DNA of 64,000 bases from Sporosarcina luteola (lineage in GTDB: Bacteria > Bacillota > Bacilli > Bacillales_A > Planococcaceae), in the NCBI RefSeq assembly GCF_023715535.1, contig NZ_JAMBOI010000015.1, forward strand, positions 1-64,000, given 5' to 3'. The notes under the pieces were generated by a model that was not told the origin of the DNA, did not search any database, and was given only the letters and a program-made list of their open reading frames with translations. This document shows, one piece after another, positions 31,701 to 39,636 of the stretch. The position numbers were made by a program, and so were the translations under genes. How positions within the stretch are numbered: the first letter of the stretch is position 1; the number at the start of each line of letters is the position of its first letter.

Positions 31701-32253
31701 TCTGTACTCACAAATGTTACAAGAGGCAATTGAGGAGAAACAGACGGGCATCGTAAAATCCGAAATTCAGGACGTTGAAATTTCCTTGCCAATTAATGCC
31801 TATTTACCGGATTCGTATATTAAAGACGGATTCCAGAAGATCCAAATGTATAAACGGGTGAAAGCAATCGAAAGCGAGGAGGATTACTCCGAGCTCGTCG
31901 ATGAGATGACCGACCGGTTCGGCGACTTGCCACTTGAAGCCGACCTGTTGCTTCGTGTCGGAAGGATAAAGGCATGGGGTCGCATGGCGGGTGTCGAATC
32001 GATTAAAAAACAACGTTCAGTCATTGAAATCCGTTTAACTGAAGAAGGTACGGCGAAGACGGATGGAGCAAAAATTGTTTCCGACTCCATGGAATTCGGC
32101 CGTGCTGTCGGCTTTACGATGGAAGACGGCAGGCTTATCATAACGGTTGATGAGCGCCATACAGGCAAAAAGACGGAATTTGACGTTCTTGAGGAGATGA
32201 TGAGGATTCTGCATTCGTCTATCAAAGAGTCCGTTTCCACAGATTCCGTCTAA
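28720..32253 (+). CDS. mfd: Transcription-repair coupling factor Mfd
   Basis: It removes RNA polymerase stalled at lesions and recruits UvrA. The 1177-residue protein has a UvrB-homology module (about 1-340), an RNA polymerase-interacting CarD-like domain (about 490-560), a RecG-like SF2 motor (Walker A GDVGYGKTEVA, DEEQ box, TATPIPRTL, QLRGRVGRSNR) and a C-terminal TRCF domain. It starts with TTG, GCGAGGA about eleven bases upstream. Confidence 0.97.
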   Translation: MDALIDLFLQDKEITKVVEELKTGRDRQLLAGLSGGAKAVFFKTVQQSAEKPILIITPNMLQAQRTYEDLVKMLGESLVHLYPAEELIAADFSVSSYELRANRIDTLDHMARIGKGVYITPVAGMKKLLPPKERWIKNSLSVHLDDSIDVDECIRKLVEMGYGRQDMVTAPGDFALRGGILDVYPLNMENPIRIELFDTDVDSIRMFSAEDQRSTDKLTEVTILPATEYVWDAAELSQIASNLEDALRASLKRMKNEEAKESLTMNITRDIGLLRDGITPEGMMKHVSFSDRVPSYLGDYFPENGIVLFDEIGRILEVSSSLESEEKEWFLTLLEEGKIVQDAKLSFSFEEMHKMLNHPKSYLSLFVRAVPGIVLKKTVSFSCKPMQEFHGQMNLLKNEMDRWQQGKYNIFIVADGKERMAKVQSILRDYEMDAAVNGKPTGAGTISIIEGDLSAGFELPFQRLAVITDAELFKGKPKRKARPQKMTNAERIKSYSEIKPGDHIVHVHHGIGKYYGVVTLEVGGVHKDYLDIRYRGEDKLFVPADQIDLIQKYVASGEREPKLHKLGGAEWKKTKSKVSSAVKDIADDLIKLYAQREAERGFAFSEDDDLMRSFENAFPYDETEDQLRSIEEVKRDMERERPMDRLLCGDVGYGKTEVAIRAAFKAVADGKQVAFLVPTTILAQQHYETMKERFSGFPVEVSLLNRFRTRKEQTETLKGLKAGTIDIVVGTHRLLSKDVAYKDLGLLIVDEEQRFGVTHKEKLKQLKTNVDVLTLTATPIPRTLHMSMLGVRDLSVIETPPANRFPVQTYVMEHNFGLVREAIERELGRGGQVFYLYNRVEDMTRKVDEIKQLVPEARVAFAHGQMNESTLESVILSFLEGEYDVLVTTTIIETGIDIPNVNTLIVHDADRMGLSQLYQLRGRVGRSNRVAYGYFLYQRDKVLTEVAENRLQAIKEFTELGSGFKIAMRDLSIRGAGNLLGSQQHGFIDSVGFDLYSQMLQEAIEEKQTGIVKSEIQDVEISLPINAYLPDSYIKDGFQKIQMYKRVKAIESEEDYSELVDEMTDRFGDLPLEADLLLRVGRIKAWGRMAGVESIKKQRSVIEIRLTEEGTAKTDGAKIVSDSMEFGRAVGFTMEDGRLIITVDERHTGKKTEFDVLEEMMRILHSSIKESVSTDSV

Positions 32254-32262
32254 AGGAACTAT

Positions 32263-32293
32263 TGCATAAAATGTCCAAGCATGATGCATACTA
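32263..32293 (+). promoter_or_regulatory. Sigma-G promoter of spoVT
   Basis: TGCATA (32263-32268) and CATACTA (32287-32293) with 18 bp between fit the sigma-G consensus very well. B. subtilis spoVT is a sigma-G gene. Confidence 0.72.
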
Positions 32294-32341
32294 TATCCGA
32301 ACGGAAAACGGTTTTAATTTTTGGAAAGTGAGGCATCATGC

Positions 32342-32878
32342 ATGAAAGCAACAGGAATCGTGCGCAGAATTGATGATCTGGGGAGGGTGGTCATCCCGAA
32401 GGAGATCAGACGGACGCTTCGCATTCGCGAAGGGGACCCGCTTGAAATCTTCACCGACAGGGATGGCGAGGTTATCCTGAAGAAATATTCCCCTATTTCC
32501 GAGCTCGGTCAATTTGCGAAAGAGTACGCAGAAACACTATATGAAACCCTCGGAACACCCGCCCTGATCAGTGACAGGGATGAAATGATCGCCGTATCCG
32601 GATTATCGAAAAAAGATTATTTGAACCGCCAATTGGCTCCGGACGTGGAAGATATTTTAAAGGGCCGAACCATCGTTACGGAGAAACTTGAAAAGGCAGT
32701 GGAATGGGTGCCTGGACAAGTCGAGCAAGTTAAGTCCTATTGTATCGCTCCGATTGTAGCGGGCGGAGACACAATTGGCGCCGTCTATTTATTATCGAAA
32801 GTACATTTCATCGGAGAAGCCGAACAAAAAGCAGCAGAAACTGCAGCTCATTTTTTGGCGAAACAAATGGAACAATGA
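32342..32878 (+). CDS. spoVT: Stage V sporulation regulator SpoVT
   Basis: An AbrB-type regulator that tunes sigma-G genes in the forespore, 178 residues as in B. subtilis. The N-terminal swapped-hairpin domain reads TGIVRRIDDLGRVVIP; residues about 55-178 form a GAF-like domain. The ATG at 32342 has AAGTGAGG upstream. In B. subtilis yabM follows; here about 7 kb of accessory genes intervene. Confidence 0.96.
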   Translation: MKATGIVRRIDDLGRVVIPKEIRRTLRIREGDPLEIFTDRDGEVILKKYSPISELGQFAKEYAETLYETLGTPALISDRDEMIAVSGLSKKDYLNRQLAPDVEDILKGRTIVTEKLEKAVEWVPGQVEQVKSYCIAPIVAGGDTIGAVYLLSKVHFIGEAEQKAAETAAHFLAKQMEQ

Positions 32879-32880
32879 AA

Positions 32881-32928
32881 AACAGCCTGCACGCACCGGG
32901 AAAAACCGGTGCGGGTGGGCTGTTTTTG
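32881..32928 (+). terminator. Terminator after spoVT
   Basis: AACAGCC pairs with GGCTGTT, with an inner GCACCGG/CCGGTGC stem around the loop GAAAAA, followed by T. Confidence 0.88.
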
Positions 32929-32967
32929 TTTGTCGGAAATAGTTCTAAACAAATAAATTTAAAATAT

Positions 32968-32996
32968 TCAAACCTTGGAAGTTTGAGAATCGTTTA
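32968..32996 (+). promoter_or_regulatory. ECF-type promoter of the sigma/anti-sigma operon
   Basis: TCAAAC at 32968-32973 and CGTTTA at 32991-32996 are separated by 17 bp. This is the usual layout of promoters read by ECF sigma factors of the SigW/SigM group (TGAAAC, about 16-17 bp, CGTMTA). It sits 26 bases before the sigma gene, so autoregulation is likely. Confidence 0.65.
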
Positions 32997-33021
32997 CTAT
33001 ATAGGGAAAGGGGTTGAAGCT

Positions 33022-33540
33022 GTGACAGATACGAATGAAATAAAAGAATTAATGTTTCAATACACGGAGCATTTAATACGGCTAGCCTATTATTACGTGA
33101 AAGATCTCCAAGCAGCAGAAGACATTGTACAGGAAGTATTCATAAAGTTTTACCACAGTCAAAGTAATTATGAAGAACGGGGAGAAGTAAAAGCTTTCCT
33201 AACAAAAATGACGGCTAATAAAAGCAAAGATTATTTGAAAAGCTGGACTTATAGAAAGGTAAAGTTGCAAAACAGATTATTCCACACAGAACCTGCAATG
33301 AAATCAGATGAATTGGTTAGAAAAGATGAAGAAACAATAATTGGAGAAGCAATCCTTCAATTGCCGTTGAAACAACGTGAGGTTCTCATATACTTTTATT
33401 TTCACGAAATGACGATTGTTGCGATAGCGAGTCTTTTAGCCATTCCTGAAAACACAGTCAAAACCCGATTGCGACGCGGTAGAGAACTGTTGAAAAATCA
33501 GCTGATAGGAATTGAATGGGAGGTACTGCTAAATGGATAA
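33022..33540 (+). CDS. ECF-family RNA polymerase sigma factor
   Basis: A 172-residue sigma-70 factor with only regions 2 and 4. Region 2 is YYYVKDLQAAEDIVQEVFIKFY (in two overlapping parts, about residues 25-55); region 4 is LPLKQREVLIYFYFHEMT and the helix-turn-helix IPENTVKTRLRRGR (about 110-165). The GTG at 33022 is preceded by AAAGGGG; the open frame continues upstream through the spoVT terminator, which is not coding. The next gene overlaps by eight bases and encodes its probable membrane anti-sigma factor. Subfamily and target genes are unknown. The region is more AT-rich than its neighbours, in keeping with transfer. Confidence 0.9.
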   Translation: MTDTNEIKELMFQYTEHLIRLAYYYVKDLQAAEDIVQEVFIKFYHSQSNYEERGEVKAFLTKMTANKSKDYLKSWTYRKVKLQNRLFHTEPAMKSDELVRKDEETIIGEAILQLPLKQREVLIYFYFHEMTIVAIASLLAIPENTVKTRLRRGRELLKNQLIGIEWEVLLNG

Positions 33541-34696
33541 ATTCATTCCTACTGAAGTGAAGGATATAACGGATAGTAAAAAAAGGGTTATGCGAAACGT
33601 TGTGGAGGAGATCCAAAATAGATCAAAGAGACGAAAACATAATTGGAGATATATCATAATTGGCGCTGTAGTAACAATGAGCGCAATGCTTTTTGTCATA
33701 AACGAAGTATTGACTGAAAATGAACCGTCTGTAGCCGAACAACCGTCTCCAACGAAAATAGACATAGATTTATCAAAACCTATATTCTCCGAAGAACAAG
33801 GGGTATTTTATCTCGAGGGAATAACGTTAGGTGACTCCCAAGCAAAAGTAATCGAAGTCTATGGTGAGAATTTTACAATCGTGCAAGAGGATGATAGTGA
33901 AGAGGACGGCAGTGAGGCAGACGTTGTAATGAATTATGAGGGTCAGGCGGAATTCTCTTTTATTGAAGATAAATTAGATTCAATCGTATTCGTGAATGTA
34001 GATGAAGATTACTTTAACAAATTATTTAATGACTACGGTGGATTTAAGTTTACACTTTTCCACATTGATGATGTTCGTTTTTTCTACTCTAATGAGACCA
34101 ATCAAATAATAGAGTCATCAACGCAGCCAAATAATGAAAATCTTTACGTAACACTATCCTATGCAGAATCACACTTGAAAAAAGAAGCAGAATATCTATA
34201 TATAACGCAACGGAATATTAAAAGTCACCACTCTTCTTCAACCAACTTAAATGTAGATTTAGCCAAACCCACATTCACTGATGAAAGAGGTTACCTATAT
34301 TTTCATGGAGTAACGTTAGGTGACTCACCATCGAAAGTTATTGAACGATTAGGTGAAAACTATATAATAGGGCAAGCGGATGGAAGCGGGTCTGATTTTG
34401 TCATAAATTATGATGGGTTAGCGAGTTTCAATTTTTATAATGATAAATTAGACTCGATTGTATTAATAAAAGTAGATAAAGATTACTTTGAAGAGTTATT
34501 TACTCATTATGAAGGATTTAAATTTATTGAAGATGAGTACAATCGTTATATCTACTCAGAAGAGAAGAGTCAAATTATAAAAGCGACAACACAATCTCCT
34601 AACAACGACCTTTATTTATATATAGGCTATCCTGGCCCTGAATTCTGGGACCATCCGGAAATGAAAGATATTCCGAATCCCTGGAAACAACCATAA
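33533..34696 (+). CDS. Probable membrane anti-sigma factor with a duplicated outer domain
   Basis: A 387-residue protein with a short, basic cytoplasmic part (1-38), one membrane segment (about 40-58) and a large outer region. The outer region is an internal duplication: residues about 78-211 and 241-366 share LSKP/LAKP, the GITLGDSQAKVIE / GVTLGDSPSKVIE block, GEN, DKLDSIV, D-DYF--LF and a closing Y-Y-YP-like strand. The GxxLGDSxxKVxExxGE pattern recalls small BamE/DUF4309-like folds, but I cannot assign a named family. Translational overlap with the ECF gene suggests it binds and silences that factor; there is no zinc-binding HxxxCxxC motif. Sensing by the duplicated domain is an inference. 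Confidence 0.75.
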   Translation: MDKFIPTEVKDITDSKKRVMRNVVEEIQNRSKRRKHNWRYIIIGAVVTMSAMLFVINEVLTENEPSVAEQPSPTKIDIDLSKPIFSEEQGVFYLEGITLGDSQAKVIEVYGENFTIVQEDDSEEDGSEADVVMNYEGQAEFSFIEDKLDSIVFVNVDEDYFNKLFNDYGGFKFTLFHIDDVRFFYSNETNQIIESSTQPNNENLYVTLSYAESHLKKEAEYLYITQRNIKSHHSSSTNLNVDLAKPTFTDERGYLYFHGVTLGDSPSKVIERLGENYIIGQADGSGSDFVINYDGLASFNFYNDKLDSIVLIKVDKDYFEELFTHYEGFKFIEDEYNRYIYSEEKSQIIKATTQSPNNDLYLYIGYPGPEFWDHPEMKDIPNPWKQP

Positions 34697-34782
34697 ATGA
34701 AAATAATTAAGGACCTTGCTTCTCTAATCTCAACGAAAGAGGCTGATTCAGTAATAGCTGATGCTATGATGGGTTCCCGCGA

Positions 34783-34924
34783 GTAATTATTAAGGTGGAA
34801 AATCGATTAGCCTATTACGAAGCACTTGATAAAGCCCATACAATAAATGATTACCGACTTTATTGCACTGGTGGGACATGAAGTAGAAGATTCATTTAAC
34901 CTCTATCTAAGTGCAATCAGTTGA
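34783..34924 (+). pseudogene. Remnant of a Fic-family protein (C-terminal fragment)
   Basis: From 34783 one frame reads VENRLAYYEALDKAHTINDY and another continues FIALVGHEVEDSFNLYLSAI to a stop at 34922-34924. Together these look like the C-terminal end of Fic/DOC-family proteins (Y-EALD-AH--DY--FI--V----E-SL-LYL). The frame is broken within the fragment, and the catalytic HPFxxGNGR motif is not present anywhere nearby. The 304-base gap between the anti-sigma gene and the next gene holds only this fragment and a terminator. Confidence 0.65.
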
Positions 34925-34954
34925 TTTAGTCAGCCTATATATACAGAACAATAA

Positions 34955-35002
34955 AAAACAGCCTTCGCGTACCGACTAAAATAGGTGCGGGAAGGCTGTT
35001 TT
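34955..35002. terminator. Bidirectional terminator before the fhuF-like gene
   Basis: AAACAGCCTTCGCGTACC pairs with the near-complement ending at 35000. T-runs occur on both strands, so it can end both the plus-strand operon and the minus-strand fhuF-like gene. Confidence 0.82.
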
Positions 35003-35693
35003 ATGTTCTATTTAACGGACAATAAGGACACTTCTCTGTATCTGGAAGTTCCTTTAATAGGCAGCAAGTGGTCCGTTTGTAATTTGCCATTGCTTCAAGC
35101 GGTTCTTCATTCTGCAAATACTGTTTGAAGGGCGAGCGCCTCATATGCGGTTTCCATGTTTCATTATCCAATAAGAAATCGAGGTCACTTTGTGCAGATG
35201 GGCAGTCTTCGTTAAGAAGCATTGTATACATCCAGAGCACATAGCCCCATACATTCTCCCAAAGGATCAGTTTGGAAACATGCGCGCGCTTGCTCATATA
35301 TTCGACAACGGGATGTCCGTACTGTCCAAGAAGGGAATGGATCGCCTCGTGCCGGTCTTGTACGTCTTCGAATGAATCTGGCGGAATGGTAAACTGAATC
35401 GTCCCGTTTTCGATGAATAAAGAGACGTCTTCCAACTTGCCGGTATAGAGCAGGTTGAATTTGCTGAGCATATGGAACAGTCCTGTCATAAAGAAACCGT
35501 GCCTCCTCATATAGACAGAAGCCGCCACGGCATCTGTCGGGGCTTTGGTTAACGTTTGAATTTCCGAAAACAATTCAGTGCTCGCCGTTTCCGACAAAAT
35601 TGCTTGGGCGTTCGTGAATGCGTCAGGCTGCCTGTTCAGAAAGATGCCAAACCGTTCTAACGATGCAATGTGCTCTTCGTTCAGCTTAGGCAC
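35001..35693 (-). CDS. FhuF-like ferric siderophore reductase
   Basis: A 230-residue protein of the FhuF/IucA-C-terminal type. The C-terminus ends in CC (TTCCLLKEL) and CPYCPL, the CC-x10-CxxC arrangement that binds a 2Fe-2S cluster in E. coli FhuF. Such proteins reduce ferric iron to release it from an imported siderophore in the cytoplasm. It overlaps the end of the ATPase gene on the same strand and so belongs to the same Fur-controlled unit. Confidence 0.85.
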   Translation of the reverse strand: MPKLNEEHIASLERFGIFLNRQPDAFTNAQAILSETASTELFSEIQTLTKAPTDAVAASVYMRRHGFFMTGLFHMLSKFNLLYTGKLEDVSLFIENGTIQFTIPPDSFEDVQDRHEAIHSLLGQYGHPVVEYMSKRAHVSKLILWENVWGYVLWMYTMLLNEDCPSAQSDLDFLLDNETWKPHMRRSPFKQYLQNEEPLEAMANYKRTTCCLLKELPDTEKCPYCPLNRT

Positions 35694-36510
35694 CTGTATT
35701 GCTCCTTACTTCCTGTACGACGCAGCGTCCACGGCCGTATGGAACACAGTGCGGCGTTCCGAAAAGGGGATCCGTCGACACTTGACATTCCATGCCGAAA
35801 ACCGCTCGAACGAGATCGCATGTGATGATATTCTCAGGTCTGCCTTGCGAATAAACGCCGCCGTCTTTAATAGCGACAATATTATGGGCATAACGGGAAG
35901 CCAAATTCAGATCATGGAGCACCATTACGATCGTGCGGCCTTTTTGTTCATTCAACTCAAACAAAAGATCCAAAATTTCAATTTGGTGGGTCATGTCAAG
36001 ATATGTCGTAGGCTCATCCAACAGAATGACGTCCGTGTCCTGGGCGAGTGTCATCGCAATCCACGCACGCTGGCGTTGGCCGCCCGATAATGTATCGATC
36101 GCCTGGTCACGAAGGTCGCTGATTTTCGTCGCTTCCATCGCTGCTTCGACTTTTTTCGTATCTTCCGCTGTCCAGCGGGAAAGCCATGATTGGTGAGGAT
36201 ACCGTCCTTGTTTAACGAGGTCGTGAACCGTCAATCCTTCAGGTGAGACGGGACCTTGGGGAAGAATGCCCATCTTCTTCGCGACACTGCGAGAAGACAT
36301 GGAATGAATATCTTTCCCTTCCAGCAAGACGGAGCCGTCCGAAGGCTTCAATAAACGGGCGATTGAACGGAGCAATGTGGACTTACCGCAACCATTGCTG
36401 CCGACGAAGACGGTAATCTCGCCACGAGGAATTGCCAAATTCAAATTCTCGAAAAGAAGACGATCTTCATAACCGATGGAAAGGTCTTTCGTATTTATAG
36501 TAGGGTGCAT
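35686..36510 (-). CDS. Siderophore ABC transporter ATP-binding protein (YusV/FhuC-like)
   Basis: A 274-residue ATPase of the iron-siderophore importer family. Walker A is GSNGCGKST near residue 40, the signature is LSGGQRQRAWIA, Walker B is VILLDEPTTYLD and the switch is VLHDLN. The ATG at 36508-36510 has GGAGG eight bases upstream; an upstream in-frame ATG lies in the promoter region. It should power the fused permease encoded divergently. A Fur box lies about 80 bases upstream. Closest known relative by feel is B. subtilis YusV, an ATPase shared by several siderophore importers. Confidence 0.88.
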   Translation of the reverse strand: MHPTINTKDLSIGYEDRLLFENLNLAIPRGEITVFVGSNGCGKSTLLRSIARLLKPSDGSVLLEGKDIHSMSSRSVAKKMGILPQGPVSPEGLTVHDLVKQGRYPHQSWLSRWTAEDTKKVEAAMEATKISDLRDQAIDTLSGGQRQRAWIAMTLAQDTDVILLDEPTTYLDMTHQIEILDLLFELNEQKGRTIVMVLHDLNLASRYAHNIVAIKDGGVYSQGRPENIITCDLVRAVFGMECQVSTDPLFGTPHCVPYGRGRCVVQEVRSNTGA

Positions 36511-36586
36511 ACAGAATGCCTCCGTTTCATTTATCCTAAAAGGAATGAACTTATTACTAAGAAGCATATCATAATCCCAACCAATT

Positions 36587-36605
36587 GAGAATGATAATCA
36601 TTAAT
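36587..36605. promoter_or_regulatory. Fur box 1 (ATPase-fhuF side)
   Basis: The 19 bases have ATGATAATCAT at their centre and match the classical Fur box at 16 of 19 positions. It stands upstream of the minus-strand ATPase-fhuF pair in the shared divergent region. Confidence 0.75.
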
Positions 36606-36654
36606 TTGTTGAAAACACTTTACAAATGACGGGTCAAAAGATTACACTACTAAT

Positions 36655-36669
36655 TGATAACGATTATCA
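36655..36669. promoter_or_regulatory. Fur box 2 (binding protein side)
   Basis: TGATAACGATTATCA is a 7-1-7 Fur site (TGATAATNATTATCA) with one change. It ends 15 bases before the start codon of the binding protein gene, a position suited to repression when iron is plentiful. Confidence 0.8.
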
Positions 36670-36684
36670 ACGTGGAGGTAAAAC

Positions 36685-37671
36685 ATGAATAGATATATGA
36701 AAGCATTCTTATTGCTGGCTCTCAGTGTGATTTTGGTGGCCGGTTGTTCATCGAAGAAAACGGAAGATAAAGGCGCAGGCGGCGAGACGTCTGAAAACAG
36801 TGTTACGATCGTCGGTTCGAACGGCGAAGTGACGCTTGATAAGCCTGCTAAGAAAGTCGTCGTCCTCGAGTGGACGTATGCGGAAGATCTGCTGGCACTC
36901 GGCATGCAGCCTGCAGGAATGGCGGATATCCAGGAATACCATAACTGGGTGAATATTGACGCTGAATTAAGCGCTGATGTCGCTGATGTAGGTGGAAGAC
37001 AAGAACCGAATTTAGAAGCGATCGCTGCGCTTGAGCCGGATTTGATCATCGGCGTCAGCTTCCGTCATGATGCAATGCTGAAGGATTTGGAGAAAATTGC
37101 TCCGACAGTCATTTTCAATCCGTATCCGGAAGACGAGTCCATTGACTTGTATAAGGAAATGACGACGACATTCAATGAAATCGCGAAGGCTGTAGACAAG
37201 ACGGATAAAGCTGAAAAAGTGTTGGCGCACTTAGATGAGAAATACGAGGAAGCGAAAGCTGAAATCGAGAAAGCCGACTTGAAGACGAAGGATGTCATCT
37301 TGACGCTAGCTTACACAGGTCCTCAAGCGCCGGAAATCCGGGTGTTCACGCCGAACTCCATGGCTTCCCAAATTCTTGAGAAAATCGGTTTGAAAAACGT
37401 GCATGTGCCGGATCAATTTGAAGTCTTCGGATCGAGCACATTCAATGTCGAAGGGTTGACGAAATACGAAGATGCAAACTATTTGTATACGGTGCAGGAA
37501 GAAGACAATGTATACGAAAAGCAATTGAAAGATAATGCTGTTTGGAGAAACTTGAACTTCGTAAAAGAAGACCGACTATTTAACCTCGGTGAGGATACTT
37601 GGTTGTATGGAGGTCCGCTGTCAGCCGAAACTTTGTTGAATCAAATCGTCGATACGATGGTCAATAAATAA
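36685..37671 (+). CDS. Siderophore-binding lipoprotein
   Basis: A 328-residue periplasmic-binding-type protein anchored by lipidation: signal peptide 1-20, lipobox VAGC with Cys21. It belongs to the FecB/BtuF class (single long helix between lobes), with the typical KKVVVLEWTYAEDLLALGMQPAG and LEAIAALEPDLIIG segments. It resembles YfiY, the schizokinen/arthrobactin-binding protein of B. subtilis, but the ligand is inferred. The last base of its stop codon is the first base of the permease start codon, so the two are translationally coupled. Confidence 0.9.
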   Translation: MNRYMKAFLLLALSVILVAGCSSKKTEDKGAGGETSENSVTIVGSNGEVTLDKPAKKVVVLEWTYAEDLLALGMQPAGMADIQEYHNWVNIDAELSADVADVGGRQEPNLEAIAALEPDLIIGVSFRHDAMLKDLEKIAPTVIFNPYPEDESIDLYKEMTTTFNEIAKAVDKTDKAEKVLAHLDEKYEEAKAEIEKADLKTKDVILTLAYTGPQAPEIRVFTPNSMASQILEKIGLKNVHVPDQFEVFGSSTFNVEGLTKYEDANYLYTVQEEDNVYEKQLKDNAVWRNLNFVKEDRLFNLGEDTWLYGGPLSAETLLNQIVDTMVNK

Positions 37672-39635
37672 TGGCGGGAAAGGCTTCAGGGAAAAGATCG
37701 TTGTTCGTTATGATCATCGGTCTTTTCCTGTTGGTCGTTCTATCCTTCATCCATCTGACGCAAGGCCAAGCTGATTACACAGTTCCCCAACTTTTGAAGG
37801 AGGTTTGGGTGGAGGGGCGCATTCAAGATATCGTGCTTTCCCTCCGGCTACCGCGTCTGGCAATCGGCATTTTAGCAGGCGGGGCGCTCGCTGTGGCGGG
37901 TGCCATTTTGCAGACATTGACGAATAACCCGTTGGCGTCTGCAGGCACGCTCGGCATCAATGCCGGTGCGTATTTCTTTGTCGTCGTTTCGATGATCTTC
38001 TTTCCGTCATTGCTAGGCGATTTTCCGTTTCTCGTTGCGCTTGCAGGTGCGGTGCTATCTTCCGTCCTCGTCGTCACTCTGGCGGGGAAACAGATGGAGC
38101 CCGTACGTGTCGCCTTGACGGGGATGATCATCTCCTTGCTGTTTGCATCCATGACAGGATCATTGCAGCTGTTGTTCGAGAATCAGACAAACGGTCTCTT
38201 TTTATGGGGATCTGGTACGCTCGTGCAGCTGAATTGGAGCGGCGTTGCGTTTGCGGGTCCGATGATCATTATTCTGTTCATCGCCGCTTTAGGAATTGCT
38301 AAGCCGATGGACATTCTATCATTAGGTGAAGATGTTGCGTCTTCGCTTGGTCAAAACGTTCGTATTGTTAAATTAATTGCGTGGGCTGCAGCGATTTTGC
38401 TTGCGGCGACGACGGTCAGTGTCGTCGGTCCGATCGGGTTCATCGGTTTGATGGCTCCGCATATCGTCCGGATGCTAGGCGTCCGCGGTCATTTGCAAAT
38501 ATTCCTGCAATCTTTTCTATGGGGCAGTGTAATGATGATCGGGGCGGACGTGCTCGGCCGGTTGATCCAGCCTGGACAGGAAGTGCCTGTCGGAGCGATG
38601 ACGGCATTAGCTGGCGGACCTTGGCTGCTTTATTTAGCTTGGAAAACGGCGAAGTCGCATACGAAAGGCGATCGCCAAATGGGCGGAACGTTGAAGCCGG
38701 TCAAACTGCCGGTCGTCATTTCGATCGTTACGATTTTAATTGTCGCTGTCTTTGCATTGGCATTATCCTATAACGGAATGGCATGGTCGCTCGATTGGAT
38801 GAAACCGGTCGTCTGGAATTTCCGGGTGCCGCGTGTGCTTACGGCATTCATCATCGGCGTGATGCTTGCGCTTGCCGGTGTTTTATTGCAAGGCGTCTTA
38901 CGGAATCCGTTGGCGGATGCAAGTGTGTTGGGCGTTACCTCGATGGGTGGTGCCGGGGCGATGCTGCTATTGGTCGCAATCCCTGCAATTCCTGTTCAAT
39001 ATATGCCGCTTGGAGCGGTAGTAGGAGCCGCCGTTGCTCTTGGCATCATTATGGTGACGGCTTGGAAAAACAATTTCCAGCCGATGCTCGTTGCGTTGAT
39101 GGGGATTGCGATATCGGCATTCGGATCTGCCGCAACACAAGTGTTCGTCGTAAAGGCGAAATTGGCGGTCGCTTCGGCACTCGTCTGGCTATCTGGCAGC
39201 ACGTACGGAAAAGGCTGGGAAGATGTGCAGCTGTCGTTATGGTTGCTCGTTCTGCTCATCGGTCCCGCCGTCTATTTGACGCGGAGCTTAGATGTGTTGA
39301 CGTTCGGGGATGACGTGGCATCGGGTCTCGGCTTATCCGTCAAATCGACGCGCGTCTGGGCGCTGATTGTCGGAGTCGCAATCAGTACAGCAGGAGTCGC
39401 GATTGTCGGAACAATCGGCTTCGTCGGGTTGGTTTCGCCTCATATCGCCCGTAGATTAGTAGGTTTCCGCCATTTGCCGCTGCTTGTCGTCTCAGGATTG
39501 TTGGGCGGTTTGCTTTTAGTGACTGCGGATTTTGTCGGACGGATTGCCATCGCGCCGAAAGACATCCCGAGTGGACTCATCGTCGCGCTTATCGGCACGC
39601 CGTATTTGCTGTATTTATTGAGGAAAATGAAATGA
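37671..39635 (+). CDS. Fused double FecCD-type siderophore permease
   Basis: A 654-residue membrane protein made of two complete FecCD permease domains: about 1-330 and 345-654. Each has its own LRLPRL/FRVPRV segment, NPLA motif, LGLGEDVASSLG/FGDDVASGLG-type coupling loop, VGPIGFIGLMAPH/VGTIGFVGLVSPH block and a C-terminal GxPxLLYL. Most Firmicutes use two separate permease genes; this single-chain form is like E. coli FhuB. The pair of halves would form the full channel for one ATPase dimer. The two halves differ throughout, so the fusion joined two existing subunits or is an old duplication. Confidence 0.92.
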   Translation: MAGKASGKRSLFVMIIGLFLLVVLSFIHLTQGQADYTVPQLLKEVWVEGRIQDIVLSLRLPRLAIGILAGGALAVAGAILQTLTNNPLASAGTLGINAGAYFFVVVSMIFFPSLLGDFPFLVALAGAVLSSVLVVTLAGKQMEPVRVALTGMIISLLFASMTGSLQLLFENQTNGLFLWGSGTLVQLNWSGVAFAGPMIIILFIAALGIAKPMDILSLGEDVASSLGQNVRIVKLIAWAAAILLAATTVSVVGPIGFIGLMAPHIVRMLGVRGHLQIFLQSFLWGSVMMIGADVLGRLIQPGQEVPVGAMTALAGGPWLLYLAWKTAKSHTKGDRQMGGTLKPVKLPVVISIVTILIVAVFALALSYNGMAWSLDWMKPVVWNFRVPRVLTAFIIGVMLALAGVLLQGVLRNPLADASVLGVTSMGGAGAMLLLVAIPAIPVQYMPLGAVVGAAVALGIIMVTAWKNNFQPMLVALMGIAISAFGSAATQVFVVKAKLAVASALVWLSGSTYGKGWEDVQLSLWLLVLLIGPAVYLTRSLDVLTFGDDVASGLGLSVKSTRVWALIVGVAISTAGVAIVGTIGFVGLVSPHIARRLVGFRHLPLLVVSGLLGGLLLVTADFVGRIAIAPKDIPSGLIVALIGTPYLLYLLRKMK

Positions 39636-39636
39636 C

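Noticed and set aside
32740-33021. N-terminal extension of the ECF sigma factor
   Set aside because: It would run through the end of spoVT and its terminator; the GTG at 33022 with AAAGGGG upstream gives the normal length.
34697-34786. A 29-codon frame directly after the anti-sigma gene
   Set aside because: No ribosome site of its own and no recognisable sequence; it runs into the Fic remnant and is probably not a gene.
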